From Adhaeribacter aerolatus (lineage in GTDB: Bacteria > Bacteroidota > Bacteroidia > Cytophagales > Hymenobacteraceae): a stretch of DNA of 64,000 bases. The stretch is taken from positions 1-64,000 of the forward strand of contig NZ_BJYS01000012.1 of the NCBI RefSeq assembly GCF_007991635.1, read 5' to 3'. Positions 9,744-18,015 of the stretch are shown in pieces; position 1 is the first letter of the stretch; the number at the start of each line of letters is the position of its first letter. The notes under the pieces are model-generated. The model was given only the letters and a program-made list of their open reading frames with translations, ran no database searches and was not told where the DNA came from. The position numbers and the translations under genes are program-made.

Positions 9744-9791
9744 ACAAAACCCACTTGCCCGATAACGGATGGACAAGTGGGTTTTGTTTTA
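9744..9791 (+). terminator. Rho-independent terminator after the LysM gene
   Basis: A perfect 14-bp stem (ACAAAACCCACTTG at 9744-9757 with its complement at 9774-9787), a 16-nt loop and a T-rich tail. It overlaps a possible TTG start of the next gene at 9755, which argues that the next gene really starts at 9809. Confidence 0.85.
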
Positions 9792-9808
9792 TAAACTATT
9801 TAAAATCA

Positions 9809-10579
9809 ATGGATAATAAAGCAGCCATTAAAATTTTACTAGAAGATAGAGTTATTAAATACAACCAACCGGCCTTTATTCCCCATGACCCCATTGTTAT
9901 TCCGCACAGCTACACCCAAAAGCAGGATATTGAAATTGCCGGCCTTTTTGCGGCCATGCTGGCATGGGGCCAGCGGGTAACCATTATAAAAAAATGCCGG
10001 GAGTTGATGGCCCGCATGGATAATGCGCCTTATAGTTTTATCCGGCAGCACCAGGACGAGGATTTAAAAGCTTTAATGGGTTTCAAGCACCGCACTTTTA
10101 ACGATACCGATTTGCTGTACCTGGTCCATTTTCTCCGGCAGTACTATCAAAGCCACGACACGCTCGAAGATGCCTTCACAGCCCAGGGAACCATTATGGA
10201 TCAGAAGCAACGCCTGGAAAACTTTTTTAATACGGTTTTTAGCCTGCCAGAAGCACCTAATCGTACCCGGAAACATATTTCCACCCCGGCCCGGAAATCG
10301 GCTTGTAAACGCATTAATATGTATTTGCGTTGGATGGTACGGCAGGATGAGCAAGGCGTAGATTTTGGCATCTGGAAAACCATGAAGCCGGCCGATTTAA
10401 TCTGCCCTTGCGATGTGCACGTGGGGCGGGTGGCCCGGAAGCTGGGCTTAATAACCCGCCCCCAAACCGACTGGGAAACGGCTACGGAGCTTACCCAACA
10501 CCTGCAGCAGTTAGATCCGGTGGATCCGGTAAAATATGATTTTGCTTTATTTGGATTGGGAATTGAAGAGAAGTTTTAA
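9809..10579 (+). CDS. TIGR02757 family protein
   Basis: A protein of about 256 residues from the ATG at 9809. A longer frame opens at a TTG at 9755, but that codon lies inside the upstream terminator hairpin, so the ATG is preferred. The sequence is helical and ends with a segment resembling helix-hairpin-helix glycosylase-type folds (CPCDVHVGRVARKLGL, then DPVKYDFALFGLGIE), a pattern I associate with TIGR02757. No biochemical role is established. It contains conserved Cys residues at about 199 and 201 whose role is unknown. It is flanked by a terminator upstream and a 276-bp gap downstream. Confidence 0.75.
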   Translation: MDNKAAIKILLEDRVIKYNQPAFIPHDPIVIPHSYTQKQDIEIAGLFAAMLAWGQRVTIIKKCRELMARMDNAPYSFIRQHQDEDLKALMGFKHRTFNDTDLLYLVHFLRQYYQSHDTLEDAFTAQGTIMDQKQRLENFFNTVFSLPEAPNRTRKHISTPARKSACKRINMYLRWMVRQDEQGVDFGIWKTMKPADLICPCDVHVGRVARKLGLITRPQTDWETATELTQHLQQLDPVDPVKYDFALFGLGIEEKF

Positions 10580-10855
10580 ACTTGCCTCCATTTACCTTCT
10601 ATTTTTTCTTTTTAATATTTAAGCTATTCTACTGATAATCTAGGGAGTAAATAGAATATTGAAAAGGAATAATTTAAATATTAATTTACCCTTAGAAGTA
10701 ATTTCCGGTAAATATTACCAGAAAGTTTCCCCTAAAATATCGAGACATTTTTTCGGAATATTAAATTTATTTTTGTTCCGGATTGTTATACCATACTATT
10801 GGCATTCGTACTAATATTCTACAATTTTTACGCATATTGATTTAAGATTAAGACC

Positions 10856-13243
10856 TTGATATATCCTCAAAACTTTGAAAATAAAATTGGCTTTAACCAA
10901 ATCCGGGAGAGCCTTATTTCGATTTGCCTGAGTCCGCTGGGGCAATATTTTGTAAACCGCATGCAATACCTGACCCGTTACGATTTGGTACAGAAACTCC
11001 TGCATCAAACCCACGAATTTCAGGGCTTAATGGTATCCGGCGCAGATTTCCCAACCCAGCATTACTTTGATGTTACCGAGCACCTGAACCGGGCAGCTAT
11101 TGAAGGGTCTTTTCTGGAAGTTAGGGCCTTCTTTGAAATTAAAATGTCCTTACGCACTATACGGCAGGCACTTACCTTCTTCTCACAGGCCGAAGAAACC
11201 TTGTACCCTAATCTGCGGGCACTAGGCGAATCCATTCAGGTAGACCGGCACTTGCTCGCTGCTATGGATAAGGTAGTAGACGATAACGGAGCCGTACGGG
11301 ATAATGCTTCGCCGGAACTGGCCCGCCTCAAAGCCGACTTAATTCATCAGCAAGCCTTACTACGCAAACAGATTCAGGCGGTACTCCGGCACGCTAAAGC
11401 TTCCGGCTGGACCAACTCCGATGCGGAACCAACGGTGCGGGGCGGCCGCATTGTAATACCTGTACTGGCTGAATATAAACGGCGCTTGAAAGGTTTAATT
11501 CACGATGAATCTACCAGTGGCCAAACAGTTTATATTGAGCCGGATACCGTATTTGAGTTAAACAACGACATTAAAGACCTGGAGAATGCTTATCACCGCG
11601 AATTAATCCGGATTCTGACGACTTTAACCAACCAGTTACGGCCGGCCGTGATAGATTTACGCAAGGCTTACCAATATTTAGGTCTGCTCGATTATATCCG
11701 GGCGAAAGCCATTTATGCCACGCGGATTGAAGCCACCTTACCAACTTTACATAAAACGCCGGCGGTAAAATGGCAGGATGCCCGACACCCGTTGTTGTAC
11801 CTGAACTTTAAAGGCCAGGGCCGGGAAGTAGTACCTTTATCGCTTACCCTGGACAAAGAACAACGGATTTTGTTAATCTCCGGGCCCAACGCCGGCGGTA
11901 AATCGGTTACCTTGAAAACCGTAGGTTTGCTGCAATATATGCTGCAATGCGGTTTGCTTATTCCGGTGGCAGAAGGCTCCGAGGCCGGTATGTTCGAAGA
12001 TATTTTTATTGATATCGGCGACGAGCAATCGCTGGAAAATGACCTGAGTACCTACAGTTCGCACTTACAAAACATGAAGCAATTTGTGGTATTGGCGGGT
12101 AGGAAGAGTTTGGTTTTAATTGATGAGTTTGGTACCGGTACCGAGCCACAACTGGGAGGTGCTATCGCCGAAGCGGTGCTGGATAAACTGAATCAGCAAG
12201 GCGTGTTTGGGGTAATTACTACCCACTATACCAACCTGAAGAATTTTGCCCAACGCACGCCCGGCATTGTAAATGGCGCCATGCGTTACGACCACAAAGA
12301 ACTGAAACCTTTGTACCAGTTGGTGATTGGCAAACCCGGTAGTTCTTTTGCTATTGAGATTGCCCGTAAAATTGGTTTGCCGCAGGACATCGTAAATAAG
12401 GCCAGCAATTTGGCTGGTCGCGATAAAATCCGGTACGATCGCTTACTCGAAGAACTGGAAGCCGAGAAAGTAGAAGTGGAAAAACGCAACCGCGAGTTAG
12501 CCACCCAGGAGCGGAAAATGCGCCAATCGGCCAAAGAATATTCCGATATGAAGCAGCTCTTGGAAGAAAGCAAAGCCGATATTATTTCGGAAGCCAAGCA
12601 AAAAGCCAAGTTACTGCTCCGCGATACGAACCAGCAGATAGAAGCTACGATTCAGCAAATCCGGCAAAGCCAGGCCGATAAAGAGCAAACCAAGCAGGCC
12701 CGGCAAGCTTTGGAAACCTTTACACAGGAAAAAATTAAAGTAGAGCACCGCCCAGCCAAAAAGCTGAGTACGGCTAAAGGCGAACTGGTGCCCGGCGATC
12801 TTGTTTCCATTTTGGGGCAGGATTCAGTGGGGCAAATTGTTTCTTTAAAAGGTAAAACGGCCGAAGTGCTGTTTGGCAATATTAAAACCATTGTAAAAAC
12901 CGAAAACCTGGAGCGGGTAGAAGGCCAATTGCCAAAAGTGAAGAAAGAAGCGCCGGAACCATCCCGCCAGGGCATGAACCTGACCCAGCGCATGGCAGAT
13001 TTTAGCCCGACGCTGGATGTGCGGGGCCAACGTGCCGAAGATGCTTTAACCCAACTCATGGCTTTTGTTGACGATGCGATAATGCTAGGCATTCCGGAAA
13101 TTAAAATTATTCACGGCCGGGGTAACGGTATTCTGAAGCAAGTACTCCGGGATTACCTCCGTAGTGTAAAGGAAGTGGCCAGTATCAGCAACGAGCACGT
13201 AGAACGAGGTGGCGATGGCGCTTCGCTGGTGGTGCTTAAATAG
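10856..13243 (+). CDS. mutS2: MutS2-type ATPase with Smr domain
   Basis: A 795-residue MutS2 homologue. The lever and core region comes first, then the ATPase with Walker A GPNAGGKS (about 345) and Walker B LVLIDEFGTGTEP (about 420). A coiled coil rich in Glu/Lys/Arg spans about 520-630, and the C-terminal Smr domain (about 720-795) contains the HGRGNG motif. In other bacteria MutS2 acts in recombination control or in rescue of collided ribosomes. The only usable start is TTG at 10856; an in-frame stop lies at 10838 and no ATG intervenes. No RBS-like purine tract is visible, which is normal for Bacteroidota. Confidence 0.92.
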   Translation: MIYPQNFENKIGFNQIRESLISICLSPLGQYFVNRMQYLTRYDLVQKLLHQTHEFQGLMVSGADFPTQHYFDVTEHLNRAAIEGSFLEVRAFFEIKMSLRTIRQALTFFSQAEETLYPNLRALGESIQVDRHLLAAMDKVVDDNGAVRDNASPELARLKADLIHQQALLRKQIQAVLRHAKASGWTNSDAEPTVRGGRIVIPVLAEYKRRLKGLIHDESTSGQTVYIEPDTVFELNNDIKDLENAYHRELIRILTTLTNQLRPAVIDLRKAYQYLGLLDYIRAKAIYATRIEATLPTLHKTPAVKWQDARHPLLYLNFKGQGREVVPLSLTLDKEQRILLISGPNAGGKSVTLKTVGLLQYMLQCGLLIPVAEGSEAGMFEDIFIDIGDEQSLENDLSTYSSHLQNMKQFVVLAGRKSLVLIDEFGTGTEPQLGGAIAEAVLDKLNQQGVFGVITTHYTNLKNFAQRTPGIVNGAMRYDHKELKPLYQLVIGKPGSSFAIEIARKIGLPQDIVNKASNLAGRDKIRYDRLLEELEAEKVEVEKRNRELATQERKMRQSAKEYSDMKQLLEESKADIISEAKQKAKLLLRDTNQQIEATIQQIRQSQADKEQTKQARQALETFTQEKIKVEHRPAKKLSTAKGELVPGDLVSILGQDSVGQIVSLKGKTAEVLFGNIKTIVKTENLERVEGQLPKVKKEAPEPSRQGMNLTQRMADFSPTLDVRGQRAEDALTQLMAFVDDAIMLGIPEIKIIHGRGNGILKQVLRDYLRSVKEVASISNEHVERGGDGASLVVLK

Positions 13244-13305
13244 AAATTAGTTTTCGCTGGTTTAATATTCAGATAAAGAAAACTACCTTATTTAACTTAC
13301 TGTTT

Positions 13306-13342
13306 AAATGGCTTTCTCATTTTTGGGGAAGCCATTTTATTT
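13306..13342 (+). terminator. Terminator after mutS2
   Basis: Stem AAATGGCTT (13306-13314) pairs with AAGCCATTT (13329-13337) around a 14-nt loop and is followed by a T-rich tract. Confidence 0.75.
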
Positions 13343-13445
13343 TAATAGCCCCAATAACTCTACATATGAAGTAGCAGGCAGATAAATAACCCTGCTTTGT
13401 ATAAGTTTGCGGCAATATTGGCCTAAACAAAGGTTAAATTTAATT

Positions 13446-13643
13446 ATGCCTTATAACAAAAGCTGGTACTTAATATTACTTTGGCTTGGGCTGCTATTTA
13501 CTTTCCTGCGTAATAATTCTCCGGCCCATCCGGTAATCGGGCACCGTTATTTATGCCCTAAAATAGGTTACCGGCTACCTGGAACCCGCACCGTTAGAGC
13601 ATCTTATATTTCTCACGCTGCTAGTTTTAAAGAAAAGTCATAG
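13446..13643 (+). CDS. Possible small membrane peptide
   Basis: An ORF of 65 codons from the ATG at 13446 (the frame is also open to 13407). One hydrophobic segment (about residues 6-20, SWYLILLWLGLLFTF) is followed by a basic, Arg/His-rich tail. A TAAGTTTG element at 13402-13409 matches the -7 consensus and would give a 5' leader of about 30 nt. No relative is recognised. It is convergent with dnaG. It could be a real small protein or a chance frame. Confidence 0.3.
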   Translation: MPYNKSWYLILLWLGLLFTFLRNNSPAHPVIGHRYLCPKIGYRLPGTRTVRASYISHAASFKEKS

Positions 13644-13662
13644 AAAAATAAAAAAAATGCTT

Positions 13663-15567
13663 TTACCTGACTACCACCACGCCTAACTGGGCGCCAATTT
13701 CCACCTCGTACTGCTGCAGGGTTTTGATTAAGGTCATTATTTTCATTATTTCTGGAAAATCCTTTTCGGTTTTAAGCAGTTCGGCGTTTTCTTTAATCAT
13801 TTGCTGTACATTGCGCCATTTCAGCCGCAATACGGCCGTATCGGCGGCAAACTGCAGCATATCGGTTTCGCGGGGCACAAAAATCTGGTGGGTTTCCCAG
13901 TTTTCGCTCAGCTCAAATTTATCGGTAAGCAAACTGATGGCTTCCTGTCTGATTTCACCATCGGGGTAATTGATAAAGTAATCCGGCGAAACGAGTGAAG
14001 ACTGTTTTACTACCTCCTGAAATAAAGTTATTAAACGGGCATGTATGGGTATTTTGAAGTCAATGTCTTCGAGCTGCGCCAGCAGGTAAGGCAAAAAAGG
14101 CTCGCCTTCGGGTAGTTGGTGCGCCGAATAATTCACCAGCAAGCGTAAAACTTCGCGCTCGTGGTGCAGCAAAATGGCATCGTCGGCGGCTACTTCGTCT
14201 TCGGGCTGGGGTGTAAGTTCAGGCTCGGTGGTCGGGATAGTGGGAGAAGCCGGTTTGGGCCGCTCCTGCTTCATGAGTTTGTTGTACTCGGTAAGCAATA
14301 CCTGCTCTTCGATGCCGAATATGACGCTGCACCGCTGCAAAAACACGGCCCGCTTAATAGAATCCGGAATTTTAGAGATACTGGAAATTATTTCCCGAAT
14401 GGCCTCGGCTTTTTTAACCGGGTTATGCTCGGCCTCCTGGCTTAACAGCTCAGTTTTAAAGGAAATAAAATCTTTAGCGTTGGTGTCAATATATTTCTTG
14501 AAAGCCGTATCGCCTACTTTCCGGATGTAACTGTCCGGGTCTTCTTTATCCGGAAACAACACTACATTTACGTTCAGGCCACCTTCCAGAATTAAATCAA
14601 TACCCCGCAACGAAGCTTTTATACCGGCGGCATCGCCGTCGTAGAGTACCGTAATATTTTTGGTGTACCGCCCAATCAGCTTAATCTGGCCTTCGGTAAG
14701 CGAAGTGCCCGACGAGGCCACCACATTTTCGATGCCGCCCTGACTAAGCGAAAGTACATCCAGATAACCTTCTACCAGGTAACACAAATCCTGGCTCCGG
14801 ATGGCTTGCTTGGCCTGGTACATGCCGTAGAGCACATCGCTCTTGTGGTATATTTCGGACTCCGGCGAGTTAACGTACTTGGGCGTTTTATCATTCGACT
14901 TCAGCGTGCGGCCGCCAAAACCCACTACCCTGCCCGATAAATTATGAATCGGGAACATAACCCGCGCCCGGAACCGGTCGTATTTTTTATCTTCTTTTCT
15001 AATGGTCAGGCCGGTGCTTTCCAGAAACTCCAGTTGAAAGCCTTGCGCCAAAGCTTTAGCGGTAAGGCCGTCCCAGGCTTCGAGGCTGTAGCCCAGTTCA
15101 AACCGCTGGATGGTAGGCATGGCTAAACCACGGTCTTTAAAGTAAGGCAAGCCAATGCTCTTGCCTTGTTCGTGGTTTAGCAGAATATCGTGGAAATAAT
15201 CTTTAGCGAAGTTAGAAAGTATATACTGACTTTCCTTCTCGCTCTGGGCCTGGGTAAGTTCCGGCGTAACTTCTTCTTCAATCGCAATCGCGTATTTCCG
15301 GGCCAGGTATTTCAGGGCATCTACGTAGCCAATGCCCTCAATATCCATAATAAATTGCAACGAATTACCCGCCTTGCCGCAACCAAAGCACTTATAAATG
15401 CCTTTAGCCGGTGACACCGAAAAAGAAGGCGATTTTTCGTGATGAAACGGGCACGGCGCCCACATATTCTGTCCTTTTTTCTTCAGGGTCACAAAATCCC
15501 CTACCACCTCCACAATATCGGCTTGCTGAATAATCTGGTCAACGGTTTCCTGGGGTATGCGGGACAT
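13663..15567 (-). CDS. dnaG: DNA primase
   Basis: A 634-residue DnaG that makes RNA primers at the replication fork. The N-terminal CHC2 zinc finger is complete (CPFHHEKSPSFSV, then CFGCG; Cys/His at about 39-64). The catalytic core and Toprim domain follow with YLVEGYLDVLSL (about 262) and LYDGDAAG (about 308), which supply the acidic metal ligands. The final ~170 residues form the helicase-interaction region, variable in sequence as expected. A TATCTTTG element on the minus strand (15591-15598) lies about 24 bp before the ATG and is a likely -7 promoter box. Confidence 0.95.
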   Translation of the reverse strand: MSRIPQETVDQIIQQADIVEVVGDFVTLKKKGQNMWAPCPFHHEKSPSFSVSPAKGIYKCFGCGKAGNSLQFIMDIEGIGYVDALKYLARKYAIAIEEEVTPELTQAQSEKESQYILSNFAKDYFHDILLNHEQGKSIGLPYFKDRGLAMPTIQRFELGYSLEAWDGLTAKALAQGFQLEFLESTGLTIRKEDKKYDRFRARVMFPIHNLSGRVVGFGGRTLKSNDKTPKYVNSPESEIYHKSDVLYGMYQAKQAIRSQDLCYLVEGYLDVLSLSQGGIENVVASSGTSLTEGQIKLIGRYTKNITVLYDGDAAGIKASLRGIDLILEGGLNVNVVLFPDKEDPDSYIRKVGDTAFKKYIDTNAKDFISFKTELLSQEAEHNPVKKAEAIREIISSISKIPDSIKRAVFLQRCSVIFGIEEQVLLTEYNKLMKQERPKPASPTIPTTEPELTPQPEDEVAADDAILLHHEREVLRLLVNYSAHQLPEGEPFLPYLLAQLEDIDFKIPIHARLITLFQEVVKQSSLVSPDYFINYPDGEIRQEAISLLTDKFELSENWETHQIFVPRETDMLQFAADTAVLRLKWRNVQQMIKENAELLKTEKDFPEIMKIMTLIKTLQQYEVEIGAQLGVVVVR

Positions 15568-15590
15568 AATTTAATATTTGGGTGCTTTTA

Positions 15591-15598
15591 CAAAGATA
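15591..15598 (-). promoter_or_regulatory. -7 element of the dnaG promoter
   Basis: TATCTTTG on the minus strand matches TAnnTTTG. The implied 5' leader is under 25 nt. No clear -33 TTG is seen at the usual distance. Confidence 0.45.
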
Positions 15599-15858
15599 GA
15601 AAACCTGGCAGAAAAAGAAATTTCTTCTGCAACGCTTAATGGCTAAGTTTAATGGTATACATTAATTTTAACCTTCACTCGCATAAGTATTCACCGGCGT
15701 TATAATCAGGTATAATTCCCCGCCGGAACCGGCAAATGCATCTTCGAACAGTAATAACCGGAAACTTTACAGGAAAAATAAAATAAATTAAATATTAATG
15801 TTTTTTAATATTTAAACTTTTATTAATTTAGTGCAGGTCAATAACAAATCACTATTCC

Positions 15859-16005
15859 ATGAAAAAGTTAATACCATTTTCTCTGTTTTTGCTGGCCGGC
15901 CCGTTCGCGCTGGCATTACTAACCGGCAAGAAAGAATCGGCCTTTAATAAAATCAGGATGGGTAAAGTACTAAAGGAAAGTGAAGACCTGTTTATAGGCA
16001 GTTAA
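15859..16005 (+). CDS. Possible 48-residue exported or membrane peptide
   Basis: A short ORF starting MKKLIPFSLFLLAGPFALAL, a good signal peptide or membrane anchor (two Lys, then a hydrophobic run to about residue 21). It is followed by a charged tail with several Lys/Glu and ending LFIGS. It sits alone in a gene-poor region. A weak -7-like TAATTTAG lies about 30 bp upstream. No relatives are recognised. Confidence 0.35.
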   Translation: MKKLIPFSLFLLAGPFALALLTGKKESAFNKIRMGKVLKESEDLFIGS

Positions 16006-16291
16006 CATTAACGAATGTCCAAAACTATAATATTAACCGGAGCAATATTTATAGATGCCGCTACAACATCTTTAATAAATTAAACTTTGCATTTAATATC
16101 CGGCAATTTAGTTCAAGTAGTTACCAGAGCCAATCATCGTTCTTAATAAATATTTTAAGCTGAATAAATGCTTCTTACGATATTTTTCAACCACTCTAAA
16201 TAAGAAATATAAATTTAGCCGAACCCTAAAAATTATCACCAAAAAGTATAAATAAATAACTGTTAAAATTTTTATTAAATATTATTTTCCT

Positions 16292-16299
16292 TAGATTTG
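16292..16299 (+). promoter_or_regulatory. Possible -7 promoter element
   Basis: TAGATTTG fits TAnnTTTG. The -33 region is T-rich but lacks a clear TTG. If used, transcription would start at about 16305 and run to the terminator at 16705. Confidence 0.35.
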
Positions 16300-16347
16300 C
16301 AACACACAACAGATAATTTTTACAGCACATTATAAAAGCTACACCAA

Positions 16348-16437
16348 ATGAAAAGCAAAGAAAATTCAAAAAAATTGGCTACGGTAGGTAGCTGGATTTT
16401 AAAACCTGGTCAGAAAATATCCACCGAAACCCGATAG
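16348..16437 (+). CDS. Possible 29-residue peptide
   Basis: A very short ORF beginning MKSKENSKKLATVGSWILKP and ending in ETR. It lies about 49 bp downstream of a -7-type element. It is rich in Lys and Ser, with one aromatic/hydrophobic patch (GSWIL). No Gly-Gly leader site or modification motif is seen, so a peptide-natural-product precursor is not supported. It may be coding, or chance within a non-coding RNA. Confidence 0.25.
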   Translation: MKSKENSKKLATVGSWILKPGQKISTETR

Positions 16438-16704
16438 CTATAGAGAACTTCTACAAATTAGAACTTAATCCGGTTTAGATTTCGGCAATCAAATTTTGCC
16501 GGATAAAATATACTGCGTCAAATTCCCGGAAAAATACCGCAGCAGTATTTACCAAGGGTAATACCTTGCCATTATTTACCCCTTATTCTTTATTATTTGC
16601 ATCTGAAGGCTCACGCCGGCACCGGTTCTTTCCTGGCCAGTTAAGGTATGTCTTCGCTTCGCTCCTTTTGCCCTGATTCTAAAAACACCTGAAAGTATCA
16701 ACTA

Positions 16705-16735
16705 CCCCGCCTTCTCCGGCGGGGTTTTGTTTTCT
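16705..16735 (+). terminator. Strong Rho-independent terminator without an obvious gene
   Basis: CCCCGCC (16705-16711), loop TTCTCC, GGCGGGG (16718-16724), then TTTTGTTTTC. There is no normal-sized gene for 700 bp upstream on this strand, so it may end a short RNA or small-peptide transcript. Confidence 0.8.
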
Positions 16736-17037
16736 ATTTTCCCAGCCCCCCTGCTTAAACCTATTAGAAAAGATTAGCATTTAGAGACTTTCCGGCAAAG
16801 ACACTGTATTAAACCCTCTTCGCTCCTACGAATAAAAAGTAAAACCTAATTCCCAGGGCTTGACCTACCGCAGGATAAAAATAACTAAATAGGCCGGCCG
16901 GCTTATCCAAATATCTTTGATAATCCGAAGGCAACCTGCTTGTGGTTTTGAAAATAAATCCTTTTATCTGCAACATCGTTTAGCACAAAGTTCTATATTT
17001 TAACTCCAGTAGTTCCTCCATTGTATGAAACCCCTGT

Positions 17038-17748
17038 ATGAACCCAGATTTCGAAGTATTTGACCTCAAACGAATATTTATTGGCGATGCGCCGCTCATC
17101 TTTTTACTGGAGATTGTTTTCCGCACGCTGGTTATGTATAGTTACAGCATTTTTTTGTTGCGGCTGTTGGGTAAAAGAGGAATGGGGCAGCTATCTAACC
17201 TGGAACTGGCCATTATTATTACGTTTGGTTCGGCCATTGGCGACCCCATGATAAACGCCAGCATACCAATATTACACGGCGTGGTAGCCGTTACGGCAGT
17301 TACCATTTTTCAGATTAATCTGGAACGGTTTATAAATAAAAACAAAAAGGTGGAAGCTTTTATGGAGGGCGAGCCCAACCTGGTAGTAGATAAAGGGGTT
17401 ATAAAATGGGACTGCCTGACCAGAGATAATTTATCCAAAGAAGATTTGTTCCGATCGTTACGCAGTAAAGATGTAGAGCACTTAGGTCAGATAGAAAAAG
17501 CATTCTTTGAAACCTCCGGCCAGATATCGGTTATGTTTCGGTCGCAGGAAAATACAAAGCCGGGCTTGAGTTTGATTCCCGAAAATGAAATTGAACCGGA
17601 GGCTATTTTGAAAGCGCCCACACCCGTACCAACCGCCGGCCTGTATTGTTGCCTGGATTGTGGTAACCTAAAATCTTTGGCGGAAGCGCAAAAAGTAAGC
17701 AAATGTGAGTTGTGTGGGGCTAAAGAATGGGTGGTAGCTAAAAAGTAA
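17038..17748 (+). CDS. YetF-like DUF421 membrane protein with C-terminal zinc ribbon
   Basis: A 236-residue protein with the YetF/DUF421 plan. There are three N-terminal membrane helices (about 20-95, including GKRGMGQLSNLELAIIITFG), then a cytoplasmic alpha/beta domain (about 105-185) with LVVDKGVIKWDCL. After residue 200 a tail contains CCLDCG and CELCG, spaced like a zinc ribbon (C-x2-C about 24 residues before C-x2-C). Typical YetF proteins end without such a module. The function of the family is not established. No close neighbour shares its strand and spacing. Confidence 0.85.
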   Translation: MNPDFEVFDLKRIFIGDAPLIFLLEIVFRTLVMYSYSIFLLRLLGKRGMGQLSNLELAIIITFGSAIGDPMINASIPILHGVVAVTAVTIFQINLERFINKNKKVEAFMEGEPNLVVDKGVIKWDCLTRDNLSKEDLFRSLRSKDVEHLGQIEKAFFETSGQISVMFRSQENTKPGLSLIPENEIEPEAILKAPTPVPTAGLYCCLDCGNLKSLAEAQKVSKCELCGAKEWVVAKK

Positions 17749-17979
17749 AATTTATAACCAAAGTATTCCCTTGTTCACTGGCTATAATTTTAACGGTGCA
17801 ATATACCCCCGCTAATTAAGACTTACCTGTTTATTGGCAAATATTAAATTTTTGCTTCTGAACAGCAGATCTGCCTTGTTCAATTTAAGCCGGTTTTAAT
17901 TTGTTATTCCAATAGCTTGTTTACCTGCTTATACCGGCTAATATTCCGCTAAATCAGGGTTAATCTGAACAAAATTTTG

Positions 17980-17987
17980 TACTTTTG
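17980..17987 (+). promoter_or_regulatory. -7 element of the mrp-nifU promoter
   Basis: TACTTTTG fits TAnnTTTG. It lies 28 bp upstream of the ATG at 18016, implying a leader of about 20 nt. No clear -33 element. Confidence 0.45.
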
Positions 17988-18015
17988 TGAATCATTAGAT
18001 TAGCTAAAGAATAAG

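Larger units (their letters stand above)
16006..17037. other. Gene-poor stretch with a possible short transcript
   Basis: About 1 kb without a normal gene. It contains a -7-type element (16292-16299), a 29-codon ORF (16348-16437), several small hairpins (for example CGGCAA/TTGCCG near 16484 and CAAGG/CCTTG near 16554) and a strong terminator (16705-16735). The part from 16740 to 17037 shows only AT-rich sequence and the upstream region of the next gene. Confidence 0.4.

Noticed and set aside
9755-9808. N-terminal extension of the TIGR02757 protein from a TTG
   Set aside because: The extension lies inside the terminator hairpin of the previous gene.
16348-16437. RiPP precursor peptide
   Set aside because: No Gly-Gly leader, no core with Cys/Ser/Thr pattern and no modification enzyme nearby.
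16300-16735. tmRNA or RNase P RNA
   Set aside because: No tag-peptide frame, no tRNA-like ends and no conserved RNase P core could be seen.
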